Assembly: GCA_040752855.1 (NCBI GenBank)
Contig: JBFMHP010000002.1
Coordinates: 1 to 64,000, forward strand
Length of the DNA stretch: 64,000 bases
Direction: 5' to 3'
From: JBFMHP01 sp040752855
GTDB taxonomy: Bacteria; Pseudomonadota; Gammaproteobacteria; RBG-16-57-12
Part shown: one piece after another, positions 16,210 to 24,422 of the stretch
Position numbering within the stretch: position 1 is the stretch's first letter
How the letters are laid out: each line of letters starts with the position of its first letter
Translations under genes and position numbers: made by a program
Notes under the pieces: model-generated
Told to the model about the DNA's origin: nothing
Database searches by the model: none
Seen by the model: only the letters and a program-made list of their open reading frames with translations

Positions 16210-16620
16210 TTATTTTGCGGCCACGGCGTCTTTGTGGACGTATTCACGGATCGCGCCGAGAAGTTCGTCCTTGGTGAACGGTTTGGTGAGGTAAAGGTCG
16301 GACCCGACGATGCGCCCGCGCGCCCGGTCGAACAGGCCGTCCTTACTGGTTAACATGACAACGGGCGTATTCTTGAAAACTTGATTGTGCTTGATCAGGG
16401 CGCAGGTCTGGTAGCCGTCGAGGCGGGGCATCATCACGTCGACGAAGATGATGTCCGGGCGGTGATCGGCGACCATGGCCAGGGCGGAGAAGCCGTCTTC
16501 TGCGGTGATCACATCGCAGCCGGCCTTTGCCAGCAAGGTTTCGGCCGTTCGGCGTATGGTCTTACTGTCGTCGATGACCATTACCTTGATGTTGCGGAAT
16601 TCAGAATCAGAGTCAGCCAC
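16210..16620 (-). CDS. pilG: PilG, stand-alone response regulator
   Basis: PilG is a CheY-like phospho-receiver that promotes pilus extension and cAMP synthesis. The 136-residue protein is a receiver domain only: acidic pair in MVIDDSKTIRR, phospho-acceptor Asp in IIFVDVMMPRLDGYQTC, the Thr/Lys switch residues in MLTSKDG and LTKPFTKDELLGAI. The phrases TIRRTAETLL and ARGRIVGSDLYLTKP are typical of PilG rather than PilH. It is first in the operon. In Pseudomonas and most relatives pilH follows directly; here the next gene is pilI, so pilH is absent from the locus. Confidence 0.92.
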   Translation of the reverse strand: MADSDSEFRNIKVMVIDDSKTIRRTAETLLAKAGCDVITAEDGFSALAMVADHRPDIIFVDVMMPRLDGYQTCALIKHNQVFKNTPVVMLTSKDGLFDRARGRIVGSDLYLTKPFTKDELLGAIREYVHKDAVAAK

Positions 16621-16912
16621 GCATGTATCCCCGATATATATTTTGTTGAGCGGAACGGTCTGAGTGCACTTTATATCTGTATAATGTCTAGCACTTGGGG
16701 TATCCCCAAATGTTTTTGTTATTTCTTAAATGCTTGCAGGGAAAAGCTGATATTTAACACAATATTTTCCGCTATTCCACACTTGTGTGGTGAATTTACA
16801 AGCCTTGGTGAGACAGTTATCGACAGAATTTCACCCAGATTAAGTAAATGTGTGCGGATTATAATATTTTGGCGCCGGAAAGTAGATGCGCCGCAAGCTT
16901 GGGTGACACTCG
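16621..16912. promoter_or_regulatory. Divergent pilG / gshA promoter region
   Basis: These 292 bases are AT-rich against a GC-rich background. A perfect TATAAT at 16860-16865 lies about 48 bases before gshA and is its likely -10. A short hairpin TTGGGG-tat-CCCCAA followed by ATGTTTTTG (16695-16716) could terminate transcription on the plus strand. For the pilG operon, several AT-rich candidates exist at about 16665-16690 but no single box stands out. Confidence 0.5.
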
Positions 16913-18211
16913 ATGAATCACGAAGTCCAGGATACGGTACCTCATTTGACCACTGCCCTGACCGGCCCGCTGCAGCACCTTGAGCGGCTGTTGCTGGAGA
17001 ATCAGGCGCGCATCGAGGGGTGGCTGCGCCAACAGTGGCAGAAGACGCCCCCGCCGTTTTATACCTCGGTCGATCTGCGCAATGCCGGCTTCAAGGTGGC
17101 GCCGGTGGACACCAATCTGTTTCCCGCCGGCTTCAACAATCTCAATCCCGCCTTCATGCCGCTGTGCGTGCACGCCGTGCAATCGGCGATCGAGGAGGTC
17201 TGTCCGACCTCCGTCAAGGTATTGCTGATCCCGGAAAGCCACACGCGCAACCTGTTCTACTTCGAGAGCCTCGCCACCCTGGTGGAGATCATCACCAAGG
17301 CTGGGTTCGAGGTGCGCATCGGCTCGCTGCTGCCGGAGCTGTTCGAGCCGCGCACCTTCGAGCTGTCCTCGGGGCGCGCGCTCACGCTGGAACCCCTGGT
17401 GCGCCAAGGGAACAAGGTGGGCGTGGGGGATTTCACCCCCTGCATGGTGCTGCTGAACAACGATCTCTCGGAGGGCCACCCGCCGCCGCTGGTGGGGATC
17501 GATCAGCCCATCATCCCGCCGCTGGCGCTCGGCTGGTCGAACCGGCTCAAGTCCGGGCACTTCGCGCATTATCGCGACGTGGCCAGCGAGTTCTCCAGCG
17601 TGGTCGATATCGACCCCTGGTTCATCGAGCCCTTGTTCCGCAACTGCGGCGAGATCAATTTTATGAAGCGCGAGGGCGAGGACTGCCTGGTCAAGAATGC
17701 GACCGCCCTGTTCACCGCGATCCAGCTGAAATATGACGAATACGGCATCAAGGAAAAGCCGTTCATCGTGGTCAAGGCCGATGCCGGCACCTATGGCATG
17801 GGGGTGATGTCGGTGGAAAGCCCGGAGCAACTCGTCGAACTCAATCGCAAGCAGCGCACCCGCATGTCCGCCTCCAAGGGCGGGCACGAGGTGACCCGGG
17901 TCATCCTGCAGGAAGGGGTGTACACCTACGAGACCTGGGGGCCGGGCCATGCTGTGGCCGAGCCGGTGGTGTACATGATCGACCGCTTCGTGGTCGGCGG
18001 CTTCTACCGCGTGCACAAGGCCAAGGGCGTGCGCGAGAACCTCAACGCCCCCGGCATGCACTTCGAGCCGCTGGCCTTCGCCGAATCCTGCATCACGCCC
18101 GACAGCCGCCGCGAGCCCGATGCCGAGATCAATCGCTTCTACGCCTACGGCGTGATCGCGCGGTTGGCGATGCTGGCGGCCGCGCGCGAGATCGCCAAGT
18201 ATGCCGGCTGA
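16913..18211 (+). CDS. gshA: Glutamate-cysteine ligase (proteobacterial T. ferrooxidans-type)
   Basis: First step of glutathione synthesis: ATP-dependent joining of L-glutamate and L-cysteine to gamma-glutamylcysteine in the cytoplasm. The 432-residue sequence belongs to the ATP-grasp-like GshA group first defined from Acidithiobacillus (TIGR02049), not the enteric GshA. Recognisable blocks are VDTNLFPAGFNNL near residue 50, LLIPESHTRN near 104, ADAGTYGMGVMSVE near 292 and VYMIDRFVVGGFYRVHKAKG near 350. The ATG at 16913 follows a good promoter. gshB begins 12 bases after its stop, so the two pathway genes form one operon, which continues into apbE and tonB. This GshA type is common in chemolithoautotrophic beta- and gammaproteobacteria. 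Confidence 0.93.
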   Translation: MNHEVQDTVPHLTTALTGPLQHLERLLLENQARIEGWLRQQWQKTPPPFYTSVDLRNAGFKVAPVDTNLFPAGFNNLNPAFMPLCVHAVQSAIEEVCPTSVKVLLIPESHTRNLFYFESLATLVEIITKAGFEVRIGSLLPELFEPRTFELSSGRALTLEPLVRQGNKVGVGDFTPCMVLLNNDLSEGHPPPLVGIDQPIIPPLALGWSNRLKSGHFAHYRDVASEFSSVVDIDPWFIEPLFRNCGEINFMKREGEDCLVKNATALFTAIQLKYDEYGIKEKPFIVVKADAGTYGMGVMSVESPEQLVELNRKQRTRMSASKGGHEVTRVILQEGVYTYETWGPGHAVAEPVVYMIDRFVVGGFYRVHKAKGVRENLNAPGMHFEPLAFAESCITPDSRREPDAEINRFYAYGVIARLAMLAAAREIAKYAG

Positions 18212-18223
18212 GGAGACGGGCCG

Positions 18224-19183
18224 ATGACGATCAGACTCGGCGTGGTGATGGACCCGATCGCCGGCATCAAGCCCTATAAGGACAGCACCTTCGCCATGCT
18301 GCTCGCCGCCCAGGCGCGCGGCTGGGAGATCTTCTACATGGAACAGAACGATCTCGTCCTGCGCGACGGCGAGGCCTGGGCGCGCCAGCGCCGGCTGCAC
18401 GTGATGGATGACAAGCAGCACTGGTTTGAATTCGACGGCGAATCTCACGAGGCGCTGAGCACGCTCGATGTGATCCTGATGCGCAAGGACCCGCCGTTTG
18501 ACATGGAGTACATCTACACCACCTATCTGCTCGAACGCGCCGAGGCGCGCGGTGTGCTGGTGGTCAACAGGCCGCAGGGGCTGCGCGATGCCAACGAAAA
18601 GCTCTACACCGCGTGGTTCGCCCAGTGCACCCCGCCGACCCTGGTCACACGTAGTCATGGCGAGATCCGCGCCTTTCTCGCCGAGCACGGCGACATCATC
18701 CTCAAGCCGCTCGACGGCATGGGCGGGGCCTCGGTGTTCCGGCTGCGTACCGGGGACGCCAACATCGGCGCGACCCTGGAGCTGCTCACCGATTACCAGC
18801 GCCGGTTTGTGATGGCCCAGCGCTTCATCCCCGAGATTTCCGCCGGCGACAAGCGCATCCTGATGATTGACGGAGAGCCGGTGCCCTACGCCCTGGCACG
18901 CCTGCCGGCGGAAGGGGAGGTGCGCGCCAATCTCGCCGCCGGCGGGCGCGGGGTCGGCGTGGCGCTGAGCGAGCGCGACCGCTGGATCTGCGCCCAGGTC
19001 GGCCCGGCGCTGCGTGCGAAGGGGTTGCTGTTTGTCGGGCTCGATGTGATCGGCGATTATCTGACCGAGATCAACGTCACCAGCCCGACCTGTATCCGCG
19101 AACTCGACGGCCTCTACGGCCTGAACATCGCCGGCCAACTGCTCGATGTCATCGCCGCGCGCCTCGAGGCGCGAAACCAGTGA
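18224..19183 (+). CDS. gshB: Glutathione synthetase
   Basis: Joins gamma-glutamylcysteine and glycine with ATP to give glutathione. The 319-residue protein has the GshB N-terminal domain (LGVVMDPIAGIKPYKDSTFAM) and an ATP-grasp domain with RKDPPFDMEYIY, VVNRPQGLRDANEKL, ILKPLDGMGGASVFR (ATP lid), the GDKRILMIDGEPVPYALARLP region and the Mg2+-binding end FVGLDVIGDYLTEINVTSPT. Length and motif order match the E. coli enzyme. It begins 12 bases after gshA with a GGAGACGGGCCG leader containing GGAG. A family of short palindromic sequence (19209-19262) follows before apbE. Confidence 0.96.
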   Translation: MTIRLGVVMDPIAGIKPYKDSTFAMLLAAQARGWEIFYMEQNDLVLRDGEAWARQRRLHVMDDKQHWFEFDGESHEALSTLDVILMRKDPPFDMEYIYTTYLLERAEARGVLVVNRPQGLRDANEKLYTAWFAQCTPPTLVTRSHGEIRAFLAEHGDIILKPLDGMGGASVFRLRTGDANIGATLELLTDYQRRFVMAQRFIPEISAGDKRILMIDGEPVPYALARLPAEGEVRANLAAGGRGVGVALSERDRWICAQVGPALRAKGLLFVGLDVIGDYLTEINVTSPTCIRELDGLYGLNIAGQLLDVIAARLEARNQ

Positions 19184-19208
19184 ATCAGAAGCCTAATGTT
19201 TGGACTCA

Positions 19209-19262
19209 GGTAGGATGCGGTGACGAAGGAACCGCATCGTTCGCGATGGATGCGGTTTGCGA
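19209..19262. repeat. Small palindromic repeat (GATGCGGT type)
   Basis: GGATGCGGT (19213-19221) pairs with ACCGCATC (19231-19238), and a third unit GGATGCGGTTTGCG follows at 19248-19261. Such GGTAGGATGCGGT palindromes are dispersed extragenic repeats in several proteobacteria. It lies between gshB and the lipoprotein signal of apbE and supports placing the apbE start after it. Confidence 0.5.
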
Positions 19263-19287
19263 CGTTCCCCGCATTCCGCATTACTTG

Positions 19288-20319
19288 ATGCGCGCGCTGC
19301 TCCTGGTCATATTGCTGGCCATGCTCGCCGGCTGCGGCGAGCGCGGCCACGTCTACCGCCAGCAGGCCTACACCTTCGGTACCATCGTCGATATCACCAT
19401 CTGGGGTCACGACGAGGCCAAGGCGCAGCAGGCGATGGCGGCCGTTTTTGCCGATCTGGACCGCATGCACCGCGACTGGCACGCCTGGGAGCCGGGGCCG
19501 CTCTACGATCTGAACCAGGCCCTGCCCTCGGGCGAGTGGGTGAAGATCCCCGAGCCGGTCAAGCCCCTGCTGCGCCGCGCCCGGGCGCTCTCCGAGAAGA
19601 CCGGGTGGCTGTTCGATCCCGGCATCGGCCAGTTGATCCGCCTCTGGGGCTTCAACGACCAGTTCTACAACCGCACCGAGCCGCCGCTGCAGGCGGAGAT
19701 CGACGCCATCCTGGCCAAACACGCCAGCATGGCGGATCTGGAGATCGAGGATGACCGCGTGCGCAGCCGCAATCCAGCGGTGTATCTTGATCTGGGAGGG
19801 TTTGCCAAGGGCTTCGGCGTGGACATGGCCATCGCGCGGCTCAAGGAGCTCGGCGTCACCGACGCCATCGTCAATGCCGGCGGCGACCTGCGCGTCATCG
19901 GCCAGCGCGGCGCGCGCCCCTGGCGCATCGGCATCCGCCATCCGCGCGGGCAGGGCATCATCGCCTCGCTCGAGGTGGCGCATGATGAAAGCGTCTATAC
20001 TTCCGGGGACTACGAGCGGTTTTTCGACTATCAGGGCCGGCGCTACCACCACATCCTCGACCCGCGCACCGGCTATCCGGCACAGGGCGTGGTCGCGGCG
20101 AGCATCATCCATGACAGCTCGGCCGCCGCCGATGCGGCCTCTTCCGCCCTGGTGGTGGCGGGTGTCGCAGGCTGGGAGGCGGTGGCCAAGGCCATGGGCA
20201 TCACCCAGGCGATGGTGATTGACGACACCGGCAAGATCCACATGACCCCGGCGATGGCCAAGCGCATCCATTTCGAGGTCAGTCCGCCCCCGGAGATTAT
20301 TTTGAGCGAGGCATGGTGA
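19288..20319 (+). CDS. apbE: ApbE-type FAD:protein FMN transferase, lipoprotein
   Basis: ApbE moves FMN from FAD onto a Thr of periplasmic or membrane redox proteins. From ATG 19288 the product is 343 residues and starts with a lipoprotein signal: MRALLLVILLAMLAGC with the lipobox LAGC at residues 13-16. Family motifs are present: FGTIVDITIWG, LFDPGIGQLIRLWGF, the YLDLGGFAKGFGVD FAD/Mg motif, ILDPRTGYPAQG and the Asp-rich metal motif AADAASSALVVAG. An earlier ATG at 19180 overlaps the gshB stop but would place 36 residues encoded by a palindromic repeat ahead of the signal, so it is rejected. Two bases separate it from the NusG-II gene; the trio may serve flavinylation-based electron transfer. 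Confidence 0.92.
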   Translation: MRALLLVILLAMLAGCGERGHVYRQQAYTFGTIVDITIWGHDEAKAQQAMAAVFADLDRMHRDWHAWEPGPLYDLNQALPSGEWVKIPEPVKPLLRRARALSEKTGWLFDPGIGQLIRLWGFNDQFYNRTEPPLQAEIDAILAKHASMADLEIEDDRVRSRNPAVYLDLGGFAKGFGVDMAIARLKELGVTDAIVNAGGDLRVIGQRGARPWRIGIRHPRGQGIIASLEVAHDESVYTSGDYERFFDYQGRRYHHILDPRTGYPAQGVVAASIIHDSSAAADAASSALVVAGVAGWEAVAKAMGITQAMVIDDTGKIHMTPAMAKRIHFEVSPPPEIILSEAW

Positions 20320-20320
20320 G

Positions 20321-20680
20321 ATGAGGCGTGGCGATGTCTTGGCTCTGCTGCTTGCGGTGTCGATCCTGCCGCCGCTGTATGCCGTGCTCTGGCATGACGG
20401 CCGCGGCGGGGACTACGCGCGCATCCTGGTCGGCGGTCAGCAGCGCGAACTGGTCAGCCTGCACGAGGACCGCACCCTCGAGGTGAGCGGCGAACTCGGC
20501 GTGAGCACGCTCGAAGTTAAGGAAGGCCAGATCCGCTTCCTCGCCTCGCCCTGTCCCGGCCAGCAGTGCGTGCACAACGGCTGGATCCACTTCGGCGGCG
20601 ATGTGCTCACCTGCCTGCCCAACAAGATCAGCATCGCCATCCTCGGCGGCGAGCAGCGCTTCGACAGCGTGAATTTCTGA
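20321..20680 (+). CDS. NusG domain II-like (DUF1312) membrane-anchored protein
   Basis: A 119-residue protein with an N-terminal membrane anchor (about residues 6-24) and a small beta-rich extracytoplasmic domain of the NusG_II type. The paired cysteines SPCPGQQCVHNGWI near residue 85 are the family hallmark. These proteins are encoded next to ApbE and Gx-transporter genes in many bacteria and are thought to be part of a flavin or quinone redox module, but no reaction is proven. Here it follows apbE by one base and its stop overlaps the next start (TGATG), so the three genes are translated together. Confidence 0.85.
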   Translation: MRRGDVLALLLAVSILPPLYAVLWHDGRGGDYARILVGGQQRELVSLHEDRTLEVSGELGVSTLEVKEGQIRFLASPCPGQQCVHNGWIHFGGDVLTCLPNKISIAILGGEQRFDSVNF

Positions 20681-21243
20681 TGTCCGCGCCCCTCCTGCGC
20701 CACGAAACCCTGATCGCCCGGACCGACGACTTCCGCATCGCCGCCTGGGCCGCGCTCGCCATCACCATCCATATCCTGGAGAGCGCGGTGCCGATGCTGC
20801 TGCCGGGACTCAAGCCGGGCCTGGCCAATGTGATCGTGGTCGCGGTGCTGGTCTGCTACGGCTGGCGCAGCGCCGCGTGGGTGGCCCTGCTGCGCGTGCT
20901 GGTCGGCAGCCTGCTGATCGGCACCTTTCTCACGCCCACCTTCCTGCTGAGTCTGAGCGGGGCGCTCGCCAGCGTGGCGGCGCTTTATCTCGCCTGGCGC
21001 CTGGGCGGGTGGTTTCCACGCTGGGCGCCGGGGGCGCTCGGTTACAGCGTGCTCGCCTCGATGGCGCACATGGCGGGGCAGTTCTTCGTGGCCTATGCGC
21101 TGCTGATCCCGCACCCGGCCCTGCTCAAGCTCCTGCCGCTGTTGATGACGCTGGCGCTGGCCTTCGGTATCATGAGCGGTCTGATTGCCGCAGCAATGGT
21201 TAGAAGTATTCATGGCCGAGAACGTACTGATCAAATTACCTGA
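20680..21243 (+). CDS. Gx-transporter family / HepS component I-like membrane protein
   Basis: A 187-residue integral membrane protein with about five helices. The conserved block ESAVPMLLPGLKPGLANVIVVAVL near residue 28 and the LLRVLVGSLLIGTFLTPTFLLSLSGA stretch mark the Gx-transporter family (also annotated heptaprenyl diphosphate synthase component I), related in fold to ECF-type S components. It follows the NusG-II protein with overlapping stop and start, the order found in many genomes with ApbE. The substrate is unknown; a flavin precursor or quinone-related molecule is an inference from the neighbours. Its 3' end overlaps tonB by 32 bases. Confidence 0.85.
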   Translation: MSAPLLRHETLIARTDDFRIAAWAALAITIHILESAVPMLLPGLKPGLANVIVVAVLVCYGWRSAAWVALLRVLVGSLLIGTFLTPTFLLSLSGALASVAALYLAWRLGGWFPRWAPGALGYSVLASMAHMAGQFFVAYALLIPHPALLKLLPLLMTLALAFGIMSGLIAAAMVRSIHGRERTDQIT

Positions 21244-22114
21244 ACAATCCCCGGTAGGAACCAGCGACCGTCTCGCGTTCACCGTCTTCATGGCGGTGGC
21301 GGTGCACCTGTTGATCATCCTCGGCATCGGTTTCGAGGCCTTGAAAAATGACTCGCAGCCGCTGAGCAATATGGAGGTGATCTTCATCCAGAATCCGGAG
21401 CCGAAGCAGACGACGGACAAGGCCGACTACCTGGCGCAGATCAGCCAGGAGGGCGGCGGCAATGTCGAGGAGAAGCTGCGCCCGCAAAGCCCGCCGGCCT
21501 CCGAGATGCCGAGCGACAACCCGGATCTGTCGGATGCCCAGCAGGTCGAGATGTTCAAGACCGTCACCAAGCCGCAGAAAGAGGATCTGCTGATGGACCA
21601 GCAGGACGAGCAGGCCGACATCGCCAAGATGGAAGACCCGCCGCTGCCGGACGACACCCAGGCGCCGGTGACCGCCGAGCGGATGATATTGCGCAGCAAG
21701 CAGATCGAGAGCCTCAACGCCGAAGTGAGCATGGCCGTGCAGATGTACTCGCGCATGCCGCGCCAGAAATTCATCACCGCCGCCACCCAGGAATACACCG
21801 CCGCCAGCTACATGGCCGCCTGGCAGGAGAAGGTCGAACGCATCGGCAACATCAACTACCCCGAGGCCGCGCGCACGCAGAATCTCTACGGCAGCCTGCT
21901 GATGGATGTCGCCCTGCGGCCCGACGGCTCGATTCAGAGCATCCAGATCAAACGCTCCTCCGGCAAGCAGGTGCTCGATGACGCGGCGATGCGCATCGTG
22001 CGCCTGGCCGCGCCGTTCGCCGAATTCCCCGAGGAACTGCGCAAGGACACCGATATCCTGCACATCATCCGCACCTGGCAGTTCCAGAAGGGCGGCACCC
22101 TTTCTACGCGCTGA
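21212..22114 (+). CDS. tonB: TonB energy transducer
   Basis: TonB carries energy from the inner-membrane proton gradient to outer-membrane receptors. The 300-residue protein has one N-terminal membrane helix (about residues 18-38, RLAFTVFMAVAVHLLIILGIGF), an acidic/Pro-containing periplasmic spacer rich in Gln and Glu, and a C-terminal TonB domain: NINYPEAARTQNLYGSLLM, then a strand-turn region VALRPDGSIQSIQIKRSSG and the C-terminal HIIRTWQFQKGGTLSTR. It starts inside the preceding gene at ATG 21212. The same gene position, between gshB and yqgE, is conserved in gammaproteobacteria. Its last 57 bases are duplicated 2.8 kb downstream at 24866-24924, which indicates an insertion at its 3' end. 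No exbB or exbD is in the window. Confidence 0.94.
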   Translation: MAENVLIKLPEQSPVGTSDRLAFTVFMAVAVHLLIILGIGFEALKNDSQPLSNMEVIFIQNPEPKQTTDKADYLAQISQEGGGNVEEKLRPQSPPASEMPSDNPDLSDAQQVEMFKTVTKPQKEDLLMDQQDEQADIAKMEDPPLPDDTQAPVTAERMILRSKQIESLNAEVSMAVQMYSRMPRQKFITAATQEYTAASYMAAWQEKVERIGNINYPEAARTQNLYGSLLMDVALRPDGSIQSIQIKRSSGKQVLDDAAMRIVRLAAPFAEFPEELRKDTDILHIIRTWQFQKGGTLSTR

Positions 22115-22116
22115 TC
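22058..22116 (+). repeat. Direct repeat copy A: tonB 3' end
   Basis: 59 bases from CTGCACATCATCCGCAC to GCGCTGATC, the codons of the TonB C terminus and its stop. About 55 of 59 bases match copy B at 24866-24924. The pair brackets the 2.75-kb insert. Confidence 0.85.
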
Positions 22117-22202
22117 TGCTATCGCCGATAGGGAAAAATGCTTGGGGTCGGCATATGGACTCCGGACCAAGTATTGCGCTTCGCGCAGGAGCTGAACTCC
22201 GC

Positions 22203-23120
22203 ATGATCATCTATTACCACCCGCAGTACAACTTCAACCTCGGCATCCTCGGCTGGCTGCATCCGTTCGACGGAAAAAAGTTTGCGAAAGTGCATAAGCG
22301 GATTGCAGGTCTCGAAGGCATAACAATCGTGCATGTCGAACAGCCGATTGATGCCGATGTGATTAATGGATTTGTCGGAGAACTATTGCGCCGATTACTG
22401 GATAGCAAGCGATATATCCTGCAAGCGCTCGAGGTGCCCTATATTCCATTGTTGCCGTTCTCGATAATCGATCATCGAATCCTCGTGCCGATGCGTTGGG
22501 CGGTGGCCGGTACGCTCGCTGCTGCCAGAACATCGTTGACAGGGGTCAATGCGTGGAATCTGGCTGGCGGTTATCACCACGCAAGCAAAAAGAATGCGCA
22601 AGGATTCTGTATTTACAATGATGTTGGTATCGCGGTGGAGGAATTGCTGGCGGAAAATGCCCTGTCGGCTAAAGATGAGATTTTAATCATCGATGTAGAT
22701 GCCCACCATGGCAATGGAAATGCATATGTATTCATGGAAAACGACAAGGTGACCATCCTCGATATTTATAACAACGATATCTATCCGAGGAGCGACTACA
22801 CCAAAGAGCGCGTGAACATTAACATCCAGCTGCGCATGCATACGTCAGCTGATGAATATTTGTCAAAACTCAAATCCGGTTTGGACAAGATCAGGGGCGG
22901 ATATAAAGTTGCCTTCGTCGTCGCGGGAACCGATGTCCTGGAAAGCGATCCCCTGGGTGGGTTGAATTTGTCGATAGCTGATTGTGTTGCCAGAGATAAG
23001 CTGGTGCTCGACAAGCTGCATTCTTTATCAATACCCGCCGTGTTCTTGGGCGGAGGCGGCTATGGCCGGGAGAGCGCGGCCGCGATCATCGGGAGCATTT
23101 CCGCCCACTATCGGATGTGA
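22203..23120 (+). CDS. Histone deacetylase-family (class IV-like) deacetylase
   Basis: Zn-dependent deacylase of the arginase/HDAC fold; bacterial members act on acetyl-polyamines, acetoin-related or unknown acyl substrates. The 305-residue protein shows the complete active site: His-His pair in AGGYHHAS (residues 125-126), zinc ligands Asp166 and His168 in DVDAHHGNGN, the third ligand Asp in AGTDVLESDPLGG (about 243) and the closing FLGGGGYGRE with the catalytic Tyr. Short, compact members like this resemble HDAC11/class IV. The ATG at 22203 is chosen; a frame in another register overlaps tonB. Codon use is visibly more AT-rich than in tonB or yqgE, and it lies inside the insert bounded by the tonB-end repeats, consistent with recent acquisition. 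No adjacent gene reveals its substrate. Confidence 0.9.
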   Translation: MIIYYHPQYNFNLGILGWLHPFDGKKFAKVHKRIAGLEGITIVHVEQPIDADVINGFVGELLRRLLDSKRYILQALEVPYIPLLPFSIIDHRILVPMRWAVAGTLAAARTSLTGVNAWNLAGGYHHASKKNAQGFCIYNDVGIAVEELLAENALSAKDEILIIDVDAHHGNGNAYVFMENDKVTILDIYNNDIYPRSDYTKERVNINIQLRMHTSADEYLSKLKSGLDKIRGGYKVAFVVAGTDVLESDPLGGLNLSIADCVARDKLVLDKLHSLSIPAVFLGGGGYGRESAAAIIGSISAHYRM

Positions 23121-23219
23121 CCGCCGATCGCGCGGGCAGGTCATGTAGGGAGCATCAGGCGCTCGCCGCAGTGCGCCGATTCCAGCGAGGTCCAGGTGCG
23201 GCCCATTCGGAACCTGCGC

Positions 23220-24386
23220 TCATGTCCCCTCGAAAAGGGAGTCGATCTGCCCAACCGGCAGTGTGGCGACACCGTGGCCCAACGGATAGCTTTCCTCGCA
23301 GGGGCACACCACATAGCCCTGCGTACTGCCCACGTCGGAGAGCGCCGACCAGAACCCCTTGCTGGGTTTGGGCTCCGCCGTGAACTTGATCTCAAGCGCA
23401 ATCGGCGGCTGGTTGCCGGGCGGTTCCAGGAGCAGGTCGATTTCCGCGCCCGCCGCAGTGCGATAAAACGAGTGACGCCACGTGCCGGGAGCCAGCGCCA
23501 GCACCTGTTCGATCACCCATCCTTCCCACGACGCGCCCAACGCCGGGTGGCCGAACAAGTCGTCGGGCTGGGATAGCCGCAACAGAGAATACAACAGGCC
23601 GCTGTCACGCACGTACACCTTGGGCGACTTGACCAGACGCTTTTTCAGATTGGCGTGATACGGCTCGATCACACGCGCAATGTACGTTTCCTGCAGGATA
23701 TCGAGATAGTGCCGAACCGTGGGGGCGGAGACGCCGAGGCTGGTCGCGATCTTGGAGGCGTTCCACAGTTGCCCGTGAGAATGGGCCAGCATTTCCCAGA
23801 AGCGCCGCAACGCCGCAGCGGGGATGCGAATGCCGAGTTGAGGGATGTCCCTCTCCAGATAAGTCCGGATGAACGCCTGGCGCCACTCAGATGCCGCATC
23901 CTCGCTCTCGGCAAGGAAACTACCCGGAAAGCCGCCGCGGAACCACAGGCGCTGCGCGACCGTGCGGTCGCCTCCCAGCTCATCGAGCAAAAACGGCGTC
24001 AGCTCCAGATAAACGATGCGCCCCGCCAGACTCTCCGCCGCTTGGCGGCTGAGTTGCGGCGAGGCCGAGCCCAGCAGCAAAAAACGTCCCGCCCGCCGGT
24101 CGCTGTCCACCAGTGCCCGCAACACCGGAAATAGCTCCGGCTTGCATTGGATTTCGTCGAGAATGACCAGCTTGTCGGCATGTGTCTGCAGATAAAGCTC
24201 CGCCTCGCCCAGCTTGGCGACATCCGACGGCCGTTCCAGGTCGAGATACACCACCGGGAACGAATGCGACGCGGCAAGCCGCCTCGCCAGCGTGGTCTTG
24301 CCAACTTGGCGGGGACCCAGAAGCGCCGCCACCGGAAAACGGCGCAATGACTCAACCAGTCGGGGATAGAGTAGGCGTTCGATCAT
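23220..24386 (-). CDS. AAA ATPase with DUF4143 domain
   Basis: A 388-residue AAA_14/DUF4143 protein. The N-terminal ATPase has Walker A GPRQVGKTTLARRL (about residue 24), Walker B LVILDEIQ (about 72) and a sensor LLLGSASPQL. The middle contains the family phrases WFRGGFPGSFLAE and TYLERDIPQLGI, a winged-helix SLGVSAPTVRHYLDILQETYIARVIEPY, and the C-terminal DUF4143 region with a PD-(D/E)XK-like core (GAEIDLLLE ... ALEIKFT). Proteins of this type are common, often mobile, and of unknown function. The start codon abuts a nearly perfect 14-bp inverted repeat (24388-24422). It sits in the insert at the tonB 3' end, convergent with the HDAC gene. Confidence 0.9.
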   Translation of the reverse strand: MIERLLYPRLVESLRRFPVAALLGPRQVGKTTLARRLAASHSFPVVYLDLERPSDVAKLGEAELYLQTHADKLVILDEIQCKPELFPVLRALVDSDRRAGRFLLLGSASPQLSRQAAESLAGRIVYLELTPFLLDELGGDRTVAQRLWFRGGFPGSFLAESEDAASEWRQAFIRTYLERDIPQLGIRIPAAALRRFWEMLAHSHGQLWNASKIATSLGVSAPTVRHYLDILQETYIARVIEPYHANLKKRLVKSPKVYVRDSGLLYSLLRLSQPDDLFGHPALGASWEGWVIEQVLALAPGTWRHSFYRTAAGAEIDLLLEPPGNQPPIALEIKFTAEPKPSKGFWSALSDVGSTQGYVVCPCEESYPLGHGVATLPVGQIDSLFEGT

Positions 24387-24387
24387 C

Positions 24388-24422
24388 CTTGTATTATGAA
24401 AGTCTATATTTCAAAATACAAG
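24388..24422. promoter_or_regulatory. Inverted-repeat operator/promoter of the DUF4143 gene
   Basis: CTTGTATTATGAAA (24388-24401) and TTTCAAAATACAAG (24409-24422) are an almost perfect 14-bp inverted repeat with a 7-bp spacer. On the minus strand CATAAT and TATAGA lie a few bases before the ATG at 24386, so the ATPase mRNA may be nearly leaderless with ACAAGG as its ribosome site. The plus-strand frame at 24396 starts within the repeat. Confidence 0.65.

Noticed and set aside
16859..19138. Minus-strand frame of 759 codons opposite gshA and gshB
   Set aside because: Antisense to two clear enzymes, no recognisable motif; shadow.
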